From the NCBI GenBank assembly GCA_963762435.1, contig CAVXLN010000010.1, forward strand, positions 553,682 to 617,681: a DNA stretch of 64,000 nucleotides, given 5' to 3'. Below, piece by piece: positions 1-8,207 of this stretch. The notes beneath the pieces are model-generated. The model saw only the letters and a list, made by a program, of their open reading frames with translations. It was not told the origin of the DNA and did no database searches. Made by a program: the position numbers and the translations under genes. The DNA comes from JAXDMU01 sp963762435 (GTDB taxonomy: Bacteria > Pseudomonadota > Alphaproteobacteria > ATCC43930 > CGMCC-115725). Position 1 is the stretch's first letter. The number at the start of each line of letters is the position of its first letter.

Positions 1-2
1 CC

Positions 3-113
3 GATGCGGCACAGCGTCTCGCCGACGCCGTGCATGCCGCCGGCATCGAAGGCTGGCCCGGCTTTCTCGACCGCGCCATGCTGCGCGCCCGCGAGTGCCG
101 CGGCCCGGCCTGA
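3..113 (+). CDS. C-terminal end of an unidentified protein (5' end outside window)
   Basis: An open frame runs from the left edge to TGA at 111-113 and gives 36 residues rich in alanine, ending in ECRGPA. It lies just upstream of the rimP-nusA operon on the same strand. In other alphaproteobacteria this position is often taken by a tRNA methyltransferase gene, but the tail here does not look like one to me, and I do not recognise the family. The frame is supported only by its openness, its GC-rich third codon positions and the placement of a promoter after its stop. Confidence 0.45.
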   Translation, partial: DAAQRLADAVHAAGIEGWPGFLDRAMLRARECRGPA

Positions 114-134
114 GCCGCTCTTCGCTAAGTTTTC

Positions 135-162
135 TTGCAGTCCTGGAATTGCGCAGTATAGT
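135..162 (+). promoter_or_regulatory. Candidate sigma70-type promoter for the rimP-nusA-infB operon
   Basis: TTGCAG at 135-140 and TATAGT at 157-162 are separated by 16 bases. It follows the stop of the previous gene (113) and precedes rimP (265). Transcription would begin near 169 and run into the hairpin at 206-229 before reaching rimP. The two boxes are seen directly; promoter activity is inferred. Confidence 0.55.
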
Positions 163-205
163 GCCGGATTGCTAATCCCATTGATGGACGGTTAGCTTTC
201 GATCG

Positions 206-229
206 GTGGGCCTTTCGGCCCACTTTTTT
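206..229 (+). terminator. Rho-independent terminator-like hairpin in the rimP leader
   Basis: A perfect 7-bp stem (GTGGGCC / GGCCCAC) with a 4-base loop is followed by six T residues at 224-229. It lies downstream of the candidate promoter at 135-162 and upstream of rimP. It could therefore attenuate the operon or end a short leader RNA, as well as stop read-through from the gene to the left. Confidence 0.75.
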
Positions 230-264
230 GTTTCTGGAACCTTGTCCGGCAGGAGGGACGCGGC

Positions 265-774
265 TTGGCGTCGCGGGAGAACAGCATCATCGAAGGCCTG
301 ATCGGCCCGTCGCTCGAATCCATGGGCTTTCGGCTCGTGCGCGTCAGCTTCGGCGGCGGCTCCAGGCCCGTGCTGCAAATCATGGCCGAGCCGGCCGATG
401 GCAGCTCGATGACGGTCGACCATTGCGCCGAGATCAGCCGGACTGTGTCGGCGATTCTCGATGTCGAAGATCCGATCCCGGTGGCCTATCTGCTCGAAGT
501 CACCTCGCCCGGCATCGATCGGCCGCTGGTGAGGCGCGAGGATTACCGCCGCTTCGCCGGTTTCGAGGCGCGCATCGAGCTCGACCGGCCCGTCGACGGC
601 CGCAAACGCTTCAAGGGCCGCATCCAGTCGATCGATGCCGAAGATCGCGTCACCATTCTCGATGAGGCCGGCCCCGTCGCCGTGCCCTTCACCGATATCG
701 TCAAAGCCAAGCTCATCCTGACTGACGAGCTGATCGCCGCCACGCAAGCACACGCAGCGCCGCCCGCCGCCTAG
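265..774 (+). CDS. rimP: Ribosome maturation factor RimP
   Basis: RimP is a cytoplasmic assembly factor for the 30S subunit. The 169-residue product has the two-domain layout of the family: an alpha/beta N-terminal domain with the conserved EVTSPGIDRPL stretch around residue 78, then an SH3-like C-terminal barrel (KGRIQSIDAED region to about residue 155). The start is TTG at 265, chosen because AGGAGG at 251-256 sits 8 bases upstream and the family N-terminus aligns there. It is the first gene of the operon and is 17 bases from nusA. Confidence 0.95.
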   Translation: MASRENSIIEGLIGPSLESMGFRLVRVSFGGGSRPVLQIMAEPADGSSMTVDHCAEISRTVSAILDVEDPIPVAYLLEVTSPGIDRPLVRREDYRRFAGFEARIELDRPVDGRKRFKGRIQSIDAEDRVTILDEAGPVAVPFTDIVKAKLILTDELIAATQAHAAPPAA

Positions 775-791
775 ATTTCAAGAGAACCGCC

Positions 792-2321
792 ATGGAACAA
801 TCACTCGCAGCCCGTCCCGAACTGCTCCAAGTCGCCGACACCGTCGCGCGCGACAAGGGCATCGAGCGCGACGAGGTGCTCGAAGCGATGGAGCAGGCCA
901 TTCAGAAGGCTGGCCGTTCGAAATACGGCCAGGAATACGACATCCGTGCCGAGATCGACCGGAAGTCCGGCGAGATCCGCCTGATGCGCTTCCGCGAGGT
1001 CGCAGAGGAGATCGAGAACGAGGCGACGCAGATGAGCCTCTCCGAGGCGCGCATGCATGATCCGGCGGCGCAGGTCGGCGATTTCATCACCGATCCGCTG
1101 CCGCCGATCGATTTCGGCCGCATCGCCGCCCAGACCGCGAAGCAGGTGATCGTGCAGCGCGTGCGCGACGCCGAGCGGCAGCGTCAGTACAAGGAATTCA
1201 AGGACCGCATCGGCGAGATCGTCAACGGCCTGGTCAAGCGCGTCGAGTTCTCGAACGTCGTGGTCGATCTCGGCCGCGCCGAGGCGATGCTGCGCCGCGA
1301 CGAGCTGCTGCCGCGCGAGATCTTCCGCCAGGGCGAGCGGGTGCGCGCCTATATCTATGACGTGCGCCCCGAGATCCGCGGCCCGCAGATCTTCCTGTCG
1401 CGCACGCATCCGCAATTCATGGCGAAGCTGTTCGCGCAGGAAGTGCCGGAAATCTATGACAGCATCATCGAGATCCGCGCCGTGGCACGCGATCCGGGCA
1501 GCCGCGCCAAGATCGGCGTCATCTCGCATGACAGCTCGATCGATCCGGTCGGTGCCTGCGTCGGCATGCGCGGCAGCCGTGTCCAGGCCGTCGTGGCCGA
1601 GTTGCAGGGCGAGAAGATCGACATCATTCCCTGGTCGTCCGACCCTGCGACCTTCGTCGTCAATGCGCTGGCCCCGGCCGAGGTCGCTAAGGTCGTGATG
1701 GACGAGGACCAGCGCCGCATCGAGGTGGTGGTGCCCGACGATCAGCTGTCGCTCGCGATCGGCCGCCGCGGGCAGAATGTGCGGCTCGCCTCGCAGCTGA
1801 CCGGCTGGGACATCGACATCCTGACCGAGGCCGAGGAAAGCGAACGGCGCACCGAGGAGGTGAAGTCCCGCAGCTCGATGTTCATCGAGGCCCTGGACGT
1901 CGACGATGTGATTGCCCATCTGTTGGTCACCGAAGGTTTCACCTCGGTGGAGGAAGTGGCCTATGTGCCGCTCGACGATCTGGCCTCGATCGAAGGCTTC
2001 GACGAGGATGTGGCGGGCGAACTGCAAGCGCGTGCCCGCAATTTCCTCAACGAGCAGAATGAGATGTTCGAAGGCCGCCGGCGCGAGCTGGGCGTTTCGG
2101 ACGAGCTGGCCGAGCTTGAGGGCCTGTCGCCCGCGATGGTCGCCAAGCTGGGCGAGAGCGGCATCAAGACGCTCGACGATCTGGCGGATCTCGCCGGCGA
2201 CGAGCTGGTCGAGACGCTGAAGGATGCGGTCCGGATCAGCGAGGAGCAGGCCAACACGATCATCATGGCGGCCCGCGCCCATTGGTTCGCCGAGGAAGAC
2301 GGCGCCGGCGAGGGGGGCTGA
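792..2321 (+). CDS. nusA: Transcription termination/antitermination factor NusA
   Basis: NusA binds RNA polymerase and nascent RNA and modulates pausing, termination and antitermination. The 509-residue protein shows an N-terminal polymerase-binding domain (about 1-130), an S1 domain beginning near residue 138 (GEIVNGLVKR), two KH domains with GxxG loops near residues 256 (VGMRG) and 322 (IGRRGQN), and two C-terminal acidic helix-hairpin-helix-type repeats (about 370-430 and 440-500). These C-terminal repeats are usual in proteobacteria. It lies between rimP and ylxR in one transcription unit. If the leader hairpin at 206-229 is an attenuator, NusA would be a candidate for acting on its own operon. 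Confidence 0.97.
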   Translation: MEQSLAARPELLQVADTVARDKGIERDEVLEAMEQAIQKAGRSKYGQEYDIRAEIDRKSGEIRLMRFREVAEEIENEATQMSLSEARMHDPAAQVGDFITDPLPPIDFGRIAAQTAKQVIVQRVRDAERQRQYKEFKDRIGEIVNGLVKRVEFSNVVVDLGRAEAMLRRDELLPREIFRQGERVRAYIYDVRPEIRGPQIFLSRTHPQFMAKLFAQEVPEIYDSIIEIRAVARDPGSRAKIGVISHDSSIDPVGACVGMRGSRVQAVVAELQGEKIDIIPWSSDPATFVVNALAPAEVAKVVMDEDQRRIEVVVPDDQLSLAIGRRGQNVRLASQLTGWDIDILTEAEESERRTEEVKSRSSMFIEALDVDDVIAHLLVTEGFTSVEEVAYVPLDDLASIEGFDEDVAGELQARARNFLNEQNEMFEGRRRELGVSDELAELEGLSPAMVAKLGESGIKTLDDLADLAGDELVETLKDAVRISEEQANTIIMAARAHWFAEEDGAGEGG

Positions 2322-2327
2322 GGCAAC

Positions 2328-2975
2328 ATGACCGACCGGCCGATGGCGGCAGATGCGCCGCCCGGGCCGGACGTGTCCGGACCCGATGAGGATGACGAGC
2401 GGGGACCGATCCGGCGCTGCATCGTCACCGGCGATCGGCATGGGAGAGGTGAGATGGTGCGGTGCGTCGTCGGTCCCGACGGCAGCATCGTCCCCGATGT
2501 CGCAGCAGCCTTGCCCGGTCGCGGTTTGTGGTTGACGGCCCGGCGGGATATAGTGGCGCAGGCGGTTCGCAAGCACGCCTTCGACCGCGCGGCAAAGCGG
2601 CCGGTCAAGGTGGCGGAGGATCTGCCCGACAGGATCGAGGGGTTGCTGGCAGCGCGCTGCCGTGAGGCGATCGGCCTAGCCCGGCGTTCCGGCCGGGCCG
2701 TGGCCGGGTTCGAGAAGGTGGCGCAGGCCGTGCGGAACGGCGAGGTCGGGCTGTTGCTCGAAGCGTCGGACGGTGCCGAGAATGGCCGCCGGAAGATGAC
2801 TTGGCTGGCGCGGGACCTGGTCGTGTCGGCCATGTTGACCGCGAGCGAGCTGGGTGCAGCCTTCGGACGGGAGCATGTCGTGCACGCCGCGATCGGGCCG
2901 GGACCGCTGGCCGACCGGCTTCGGCTCGACGGGGCGCGGCTGGCCGGGTTCCGCGGCACTGGCGGCGGAAAGTAA
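2328..2975 (+). CDS. YlxR-family RNA-binding protein with L7Ae-like C-terminal domain
   Basis: The 215-residue product begins with an acidic linker, followed by the DUF448/YlxR domain (RRCIVTG near residue 28, a PGRGLWL motif near 63). A second alpha/beta segment (about 105-200; GLARRSGRAVAGFEKV) resembles the ribosomal L7Ae/L30e fold. This fusion is common in alphaproteobacteria. It starts 7 bases after the nusA stop and is placed as in the usual nusA-ylxR-infB order. YlxR proteins bind RNA, and in some bacteria nucleoid DNA; the exact role here is not shown by sequence. Confidence 0.93.
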   Translation: MTDRPMAADAPPGPDVSGPDEDDERGPIRRCIVTGDRHGRGEMVRCVVGPDGSIVPDVAAALPGRGLWLTARRDIVAQAVRKHAFDRAAKRPVKVAEDLPDRIEGLLAARCREAIGLARRSGRAVAGFEKVAQAVRNGEVGLLLEASDGAENGRRKMTWLARDLVVSAMLTASELGAAFGREHVVHAAIGPGPLADRLRLDGARLAGFRGTGGGK

Positions 2976-3190
2976 ACGGCACGCCTGACACAGGTGGGGC
3001 GGATATTGTATAGCTCCGCGGGCTTAGGCCCGGGAGCGGGTGAAGCGGACCGGATAACCTGGATTCCGACGGCGGGATCCGGGCATATCCGGTTATTCTC
3101 GTCTGCGTCGATCGAGGACAAACGGTTGGCGAGGACGAGTGGTTGGCAGGGATGCGCTCAGGCATCCGTGAAGGATGACACCGGGAAGAT

Positions 3191-6100
3191 ATGACGGATA
3201 ACAGCGAACACGAGACCAAACGCCCGCTCAGCCTCGGCGGCAATAGGCCCGGCGGCCGGCTCGAGCTGAAGAAGCCTGTCGATGCCTCGTCTGAGCAGAT
3301 TCGGCAGCAGTTCACCCATGGCCGCTCGAAGCCCGTGATCGTCGAGGTCAAGAAGAACCGGAGCGGCCCGCCGGTCATCCCCGGCCGCACGCCTGCGGCA
3401 CCTACCGCCCCGGCCGCCGCCGCCCCTGGTTCGACCGCGCGACCCGGGGCCACGGTCACGCATGGGCCAACCGTCCGGCCGGTCTCGCCGCATCCATCGG
3501 TCATTCAGGCGCGTTCACCTGAAGGGCAAGCCCCCCAGGCCCGCACGCCGGTGGCCCGGCCGCTCGAGACCGAGGCGCCCGAAGCCCGCACGCTGGATGT
3601 GCAGGTGTCGGAGACGCCGGCACCCGAGACGGCACCGCCCGAAATTGGCACTTCCGAGACACCGACACCCGAGACCGGGGCGTCCGAGGTTCGCCCGGCC
3701 GAGCTGCCGGTCGAGGCCCGGGCGCCGCAGCCCGTGGTCGAGCCGGCACCGGTGCAGCCCGAGCCAACCACAGTGCCTCCGACGCCCGCGGCGGAAACGA
3801 AGGCCGCCTCGGCCCGGCCCGAGACGCCCCCCTCGGCCGCCCCGCAACCGGCCGCGCGCGGCGAGTCTGGCCGAAGCGGCGGCCCGCAACGTCCGGTCGC
3901 ACGCCCGGCGATGACCGGCACGCTCAGGCGCGGCCCCGCCCGCACACTGACCGACGAGGAGCGGGCCCAGCGCGTCAAGGCGCTGCAGGGCATGATGCGC
4001 TCGGAGGAGCAGACCAAGCGCGAGGAAGAGACCCGCCGCGCGCGCGAAGAGATCGACCGGCTCAATCGCGAGGACGAGGCGCGCCGCAAGAGCGACGAGG
4101 AAGCGCGCCAGCGCATGGCCGAGGAGGCCAAGCGCAAGAACGAAGAGGAAGCCAAGCGCAAGACCGAGGAAGAGGGCCGCCGCCAGCAGAAGACCGAGGA
4201 GGATTCCCGTCGCCAGGTCGCTGAGCGCGCCGGCCGGAACGCCGCCGCCAAGGTCGAGGCGCTGACCACGGCCGGCAAGATCAAGGCGGTAACCCCCGAG
4301 CCCGAGCCCGACGACGGCCCGAAGCGCGGCGGTGCCGGGGCGCGAGCCGGGCTGCGCAAGACGACCACGGCCATGCCGGTGCGGGGCGATCAGCGCCGGC
4401 GCGACGGCAAGCTGACCGTCTCGCGCGCCTTGAGCGACGACGAGGGCGAACGCATGCGCTCGCTCGCCGCGACGCGGCGGCGCCAGGAGCGCGAGCGCCT
4501 GTTGCGCCATCAGCCGGTCGAGCAGACCAAGGTCGTGCGCGACGTCGTCGTTCCCGAGACGATCACCGTCCAGGAGCTGGCCCAGCGCATGGCCGAGCGC
4601 GGCGTCGACGTGATCAAGTCACTGATGCGCGCCGGTGTCATGGCGACGATCAACCAGGTGATCGATGCCGACACGGCGGAGCTGATCGTCAGCGAGTTCG
4701 GCCATAATGTGAAGCGCGTCGCCGAGGCCGATGTCGAGATCGGCCTCAAGGGTGCGGCCGATGAGGACGAGCATCTCGAGTCGCGACCGCCCGTGGTCAC
4801 GATCATGGGCCATGTCGATCACGGCAAGACCTCGCTCTTGGACGCGCTCCGCCAGACCGACGTCGTCTCGGGCGAGGCCGGCGGCATCACGCAGCATATC
4901 GGCGCCTATCAGGTGACGCTGCCGAGCGGACACAAGATCACCTTCATCGACACGCCAGGCCACCAGGCCTTCACGGCGATGCGCGCGCGCGGCGCCAATG
5001 TCACGGATATCGTGGTGCTGGTGGTCGCCGCCGATGACGGCATCATGGAGCAGACGGTTGAGGCGATCCGCCATGCCAAGGCGGCAAATGCGCCGATGAT
5101 CGTGGCGATCAACAAGATCGACAAGCCCGGCGCCAACCCGACCCGCGTGCGCGAGGAGCTGCTGCAGCACGAGATCGTGGTCGAGGCGATGGGCGGCGAC
5201 GTGCTGGATGTCGAGGTCTCGGCACTGCAGAAGACCGGCCTCGACAAGCTCGAGGAAGCGATCCTGCTGCAGGCCGAGCTGCTCGACCTCAAGGCCAACC
5301 CGAACCGCACGGCCGAGGGCGTCATCATCGAGGCGAAACTCGAGCGCGGGCGCGGTCCCGTGGCCACCGTCCTGGTGCAACGCGGCACGCTCCATGTCGG
5401 CGACATCTTCGTCGCCGGCGGCGAATGGGGCCGTGTGCGGGCACTCGTCGATGATCGCGGCGCCCAGATCAAGGACGCGCCGCCGGGCACGCCGGTCGAG
5501 GTGCTGGGCCTGAATGGTGCACCGCTCGCGGGCGATGATTTCTCGGTCGTCGATACCGAGAGCCGGGCGCGCGAGATTACCGAGTTCCGCCAGCGCAGGA
5601 AGCGCGAAGCGGCGATCGCGGCCGGCGGCCGCGGCACGCTCGAGGAGATGTTCGCGCAGATCGCGTCGGGCACCGCCAAGGAGCTGCCGATCGTCGTCAA
5701 ATCCGACGTGCAGGGCTCGCTCGAGGCGATCCTCGCCTCGCTCAAGGGTCTCGGCACCGACGAGGTGGCGGTCCGCATCCTCCATGGCGGCGTCGGCGGC
5801 ATCAATGAGAGCGACGTCAACTTGGCGCACGCGTCGAATGCGGCGGTCATCGGCTTCAATGTCCGGGCCAATCCGCAGGCACGCGACTTGGCGCGGCGCG
5901 ACAATGTCGAGATCCGGTACTATTCGATCATCTATGACGTGATCGACGATATCCGGAAGACGCTCGAAGGCATGCTGGCGCCGACCTTGCGCGAGAACTT
6001 CCTCGGCAATGCGCAGATCCGCGAGATCTTCGAGATCACCAAGACCGGCAAGGTCGCCGGCTGCTATGTCACCGAAGGGCAGGTGCGCCGTGGCGCCAAG

Positions 6101-6289
6101 GTCAGGCTGCTGCGCAACGACGTGGTCATCCATGAAGGCGCGCTCAAGACGCTCCGCCGCTTCAAGGACGATGTCCGCGAGGTCAAGGAAGGTTACGAGT
6201 GTGGCATGGCGTTCGAGAATTACACGGACATCCAGGTCGGCGACGTGATCGAGTGCTTCGAGATCGAGGAAATCGCGCGGACACTGTAA
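3191..6289 (+). CDS. infB: Translation initiation factor IF-2
   Basis: IF-2 is the GTPase that places initiator tRNA on the 30S subunit. At 1032 residues it is long, because of an N-terminal extension rich in Pro, Ala and Glu (about 60-235) and a highly charged helical stretch (about 255-345). The catalytic part has the G1 motif GHVDHGKT near residue 538, DTPGHQAF near 586 and NKID near 640, followed by the beta-barrel domains, IF2 domain 3 and the C-terminal tRNA-binding barrel. A 215-base gap separates it from ylxR. The ATG at 3191 follows a GGGAAG-type ribosome binding site. Confidence 0.97.
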   Translation: MTDNSEHETKRPLSLGGNRPGGRLELKKPVDASSEQIRQQFTHGRSKPVIVEVKKNRSGPPVIPGRTPAAPTAPAAAAPGSTARPGATVTHGPTVRPVSPHPSVIQARSPEGQAPQARTPVARPLETEAPEARTLDVQVSETPAPETAPPEIGTSETPTPETGASEVRPAELPVEARAPQPVVEPAPVQPEPTTVPPTPAAETKAASARPETPPSAAPQPAARGESGRSGGPQRPVARPAMTGTLRRGPARTLTDEERAQRVKALQGMMRSEEQTKREEETRRAREEIDRLNREDEARRKSDEEARQRMAEEAKRKNEEEAKRKTEEEGRRQQKTEEDSRRQVAERAGRNAAAKVEALTTAGKIKAVTPEPEPDDGPKRGGAGARAGLRKTTTAMPVRGDQRRRDGKLTVSRALSDDEGERMRSLAATRRRQERERLLRHQPVEQTKVVRDVVVPETITVQELAQRMAERGVDVIKSLMRAGVMATINQVIDADTAELIVSEFGHNVKRVAEADVEIGLKGAADEDEHLESRPPVVTIMGHVDHGKTSLLDALRQTDVVSGEAGGITQHIGAYQVTLPSGHKITFIDTPGHQAFTAMRARGANVTDIVVLVVAADDGIMEQTVEAIRHAKAANAPMIVAINKIDKPGANPTRVREELLQHEIVVEAMGGDVLDVEVSALQKTGLDKLEEAILLQAELLDLKANPNRTAEGVIIEAKLERGRGPVATVLVQRGTLHVGDIFVAGGEWGRVRALVDDRGAQIKDAPPGTPVEVLGLNGAPLAGDDFSVVDTESRAREITEFRQRRKREAAIAAGGRGTLEEMFAQIASGTAKELPIVVKSDVQGSLEAILASLKGLGTDEVAVRILHGGVGGINESDVNLAHASNAAVIGFNVRANPQARDLARRDNVEIRYYSIIYDVIDDIRKTLEGMLAPTLRENFLGNAQIREIFEITKTGKVAGCYVTEGQVRRGAKVRLLRNDVVIHEGALKTLRRFKDDVREVKEGYECGMAFENYTDIQVGDVIECFEIEEIARTL

Positions 6290-6297
6290 CGCCGTTT

Positions 6298-6328
6298 CCC
6301 TCCCGCCCCTTTCGCATCGGCGGGAGGG
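6298..6328 (+). repeat. Perfect 10-bp stem palindrome between infB and rbfA
   Basis: CCCTCCCGCC at 6298-6307 pairs with GGCGGGAGGG at 6319-6328 around an 11-base loop. There is no T tract, so it is not a classic terminator. It ends 19 bases before the rbfA start. In composition it resembles the REP-like arms around the DUF559 gene at 6784-7264 and the palindrome at 48902-48941. Confidence 0.65.
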
Positions 6329-6347
6329 GCCGGAGAGGAGAATCAAG

Positions 6348-6767
6348 ATGAGCAGGCGAGACGGCGGCCACCGGCATGAGGTCGGCCCGCCGAGCCAGCG
6401 CCGGCTACGGGTCGGCGAGGAGATCCGGCATATCCTGGCCGATGTGATCGGCCGCGGCGAGCTGCGCGACCCGGCCCTTCACGACAAGCCGGTCACCGTC
6501 ACCGAGGTCAGGATCAGCCCCGACCTCAAGAAGGCGACCGCCTATATCGTCCCGCTAGGCGGTGAGCATTCGCCCGAGGTGCTGGAAGCTCTGAAACGCT
6601 GCGCCGGCTTCCTCCGGGGCGTGCTGGCTCACCGGATGCAACTGCGCTATGCGCCTTATGTCAGCTTCGAGCTCGACCGCACCTTCGACGAGGCGCAGCA
6701 CATCAGCGAGCTGCTGCACCGGCCGGACGTGCAACGGGACCTGCGCCAGGGTGACGATGAGGACTAA
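6348..6767 (+). CDS. rbfA: 30S ribosome-binding factor RbfA
   Basis: RbfA is a KH-fold factor needed for late 16S rRNA processing and 30S maturation. The 139-residue product has the family's central pattern (VTVTEVRISPDLKKATAYI near residue 47) and the C-terminal SFELDRTFDEA stretch. GGAG at 6336-6340 supports the ATG at 6348. It follows infB by 58 bases. The next operon gene, truB, would normally follow directly but is displaced by the DUF559 element. Confidence 0.96.
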   Translation: MSRRDGGHRHEVGPPSQRRLRVGEEIRHILADVIGRGELRDPALHDKPVTVTEVRISPDLKKATAYIVPLGGEHSPEVLEALKRCAGFLRGVLAHRMQLRYAPYVSFELDRTFDEAQHISELLHRPDVQRDLRQGDDED

Positions 6768-6783
6768 ACCCCTCGCGTCTCTC

Positions 6784-6823
6784 CCCTCACCCTCCCGCTA
6801 TCGCGGGCCCCTCCCTCTCCCGC
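6784..6823 (+). repeat. Left 40-bp inverted repeat of the DUF559 unit
   Basis: This 40-base arm begins CCCTCACCCTCCCGC and contains the small palindrome CCCGC-TATC-GCGGG. It is identical to the reverse complement of 7225-7264. It starts 16 bases after the rbfA stop. Confidence 0.9.
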
Positions 6824-6840
6824 ATTGCGGGCGAGGGGAT

Positions 6841-7170
6841 TTATTCTTGGCCCCCGAGTACCTTAAGAATCTCGCTCAGCACTCCGGCTGGATTGGTCAG
6901 AACCTCATTGTTCCAGAAGCGCAAGACACGCCAGCCATCTCGGGCAAGCCAACGTGTTCGCGCCATATCGGCAACGCTTTCCGCATGCTGGCCGCCATCG
7001 ATCTCGATGATGAGCTTCCGTTCGATGCACGCGAAGTCTGCGATATAGGCACCGATCGGACGTTGCCGACGGAATTTGAAGCCCGCGACATGCCGCGAAC
7101 GCAAAAGCCTCCAGAGACCACGTTCGGCGTCAGTCGCGTTGCGTCGAAGGGTGCGAGCAAACTTGTTCAT
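6841..7170 (-). CDS. DUF559 (Vsr-like PD-(D/E)XK) endonuclease-domain protein
   Basis: The 109-residue product begins MNKFARTLRRNATDAE and has the family pattern LWRLLRSRHVAGFKFRRQ, then YIADF and LIIEIDGGQH. The Asp of ADF and the Glu/Asp of EID are the expected acidic residues of the very-short-patch-repair-like nuclease fold. The frame extends upstream, but the conserved family start is at 7170 and the upstream part merely translates the inverted repeat. The family is widespread in proteobacteria and its function is unproven. The gene opposes the surrounding operon and is enclosed by the 40-bp repeats. Confidence 0.88.
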   Translation of the reverse strand: MNKFARTLRRNATDAERGLWRLLRSRHVAGFKFRRQRPIGAYIADFACIERKLIIEIDGGQHAESVADMARTRWLARDGWRVLRFWNNEVLTNPAGVLSEILKVLGGQE

Positions 7171-7224
7171 CGGAAGGTACTTAGCCTGCTTGGTAGAGCA
7201 CGCGCTATACCCCTCTGCCGCGCA

Positions 7225-7264
7225 GCGGGAGAGGGAGGGGCCCGCGATAGCGGGAGGGTGAGGG
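7225..7264 (-). repeat. Right 40-bp inverted repeat of the DUF559 unit
   Basis: This is the exact reverse complement of 6784-6823. It ends 3 bases before the truB ATG at 7268, so its GGAGGG (7253-7258) and GAGGG (7260-7264) are the only ribosome-binding-like sequences in front of truB. Confidence 0.9.
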
Positions 7265-7267
7265 TCC

Positions 7268-8192
7268 ATGCCCCGTAAGCGCGGTCTCCCCGTTCATGGC
7301 TGGGTCGCGTTCGACAAGCCGGTGGGGATGAGCTCGAACTCAGGCCGTGGCCGCCGTGCGGCGGGCGGCCAATGCCGAGAAGGCGGGGCATGGCGGCACG
7401 CTCGACCCGCTCGCGAGCGGCATGCTGCCGGTGGCGCTGGGCGAAGCGACCAAGACCGTGCAATGGGCCATGGCGGGATCGAAACGCTACCGCATGACCG
7501 TGCGCTGGGGCGAGGCGACGGCGACCGACGATGCCGAGGGCGAGGTCGTCGCGCGCTCGGATGTGCGGCCGTCGGAAGCGGCGATCCGCGCTGCGTTGCC
7601 GGCCTTCACCGGCGACATCATGCAAGTGCCGGCGACCTATTCCGCGATCCTGGTGAATGGCAAACGCGCCTACGAGCTCGCCCGCGCCGGCGAGACGGTG
7701 ACGCTCGCCCCGCGCCCGGTGCGGATCGATGCGTTCGAGCTTGTTTCCCGCGATGACGACCGGCACGCCACCTTCGAGGTCGGCTGCGGCAAGGGCGCCT
7801 ATATGCGCAGCCTCGGCCGCGATCTGGCGCGCATGCTCGGCACGGTCGGGCATCTCACGGCGCTGCGGCGGCTTTCGGTCGGCCGTTTTCACGTCGATCG
7901 TGCGATTTCGCTGGATATGCTCGGCGAGTTTGGTCATATTCGCCCGCTATCCGAGCATCTGCTTCCGGTCGAGACCGCGCTGGACGACATCCCGGCGCTG
8001 GCCCTGACGGAGGCCGAAGCGATTCGCCTGCGGCACGGACAATCCGTCCAACCGCTTCGCCCCCAGGATAGGGCGTGCATCGATCAACTCGGCAACGGGT
8101 CGATTGTCTCCGTCTCAGCAAGCGGCAAGCTGGTCGCGCTGGTGGAGATCGATGCTGGCATGCTTCGGCCGGTGCGTGTCTTGAACCTCTGA
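7268..8192 (+). CDS. truB: tRNA pseudouridine-55 synthase TruB (apparent frameshift near 7340)
   Basis: TruB makes pseudouridine 55 in the T-loop of tRNAs. The frame starting at ATG 7268 encodes the conserved N-terminus (GWVAFDKPVGMSSN). The homology then continues in another frame from the CAG at 7341 (QAVAAVRRAANAEKAGHGGTLDP) to the stop at 8192. The catalytic Asp is in GTLDP, and the later KRYRM and PARP-type regions are present. A single extra T at about 7340, or two missing bases, would explain the break. A GTG at 7347 could start a shorter protein lacking the KPVG motif. This is either a sequencing error or a true lesion; the rest of the gene shows no decay. Confidence 0.88.
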
Positions 8193-8207
8193 GTGAAGGA
8201 AATATCG

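Larger units (their letters stand above)
6784..7264. mobile_element. DUF559 gene bounded by perfect 40-bp inverted repeats (REP/MITE-like unit)
   Basis: Bases 6784-6823 are the exact reverse complement of 7225-7264. The enclosed 401 bases hold one gene, a DUF559 nuclease on the minus strand. Just inside each arm is a further imperfect hairpin: about 6811-6838 on the left, and about 7210-7235 overlapping the right arm. The unit lies between rbfA (stop at 6767) and truB (start at 7268), and the right arm supplies GGAGGG at 7253-7258, a plausible ribosome binding site for truB. The repeats and gene are seen; mobility is inferred. Confidence 0.7.

Noticed and set aside
801..2576. Long minus-strand frame opposite nusA
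   Set aside because: Antisense shadow of a highly conserved gene in GC-rich DNA; product is His/Asp/Arg-rich and without a domain.
4619..6346. Long minus-strand frame opposite infB
   Set aside because: Shadow of infB in the opposite frame; composition is typical of antisense of GC-rich genes.
6649..7278. Plus-strand frame spanning the DUF559 region
   Set aside because: Starts within rbfA in another frame and runs antisense to the nuclease gene and through both repeats.
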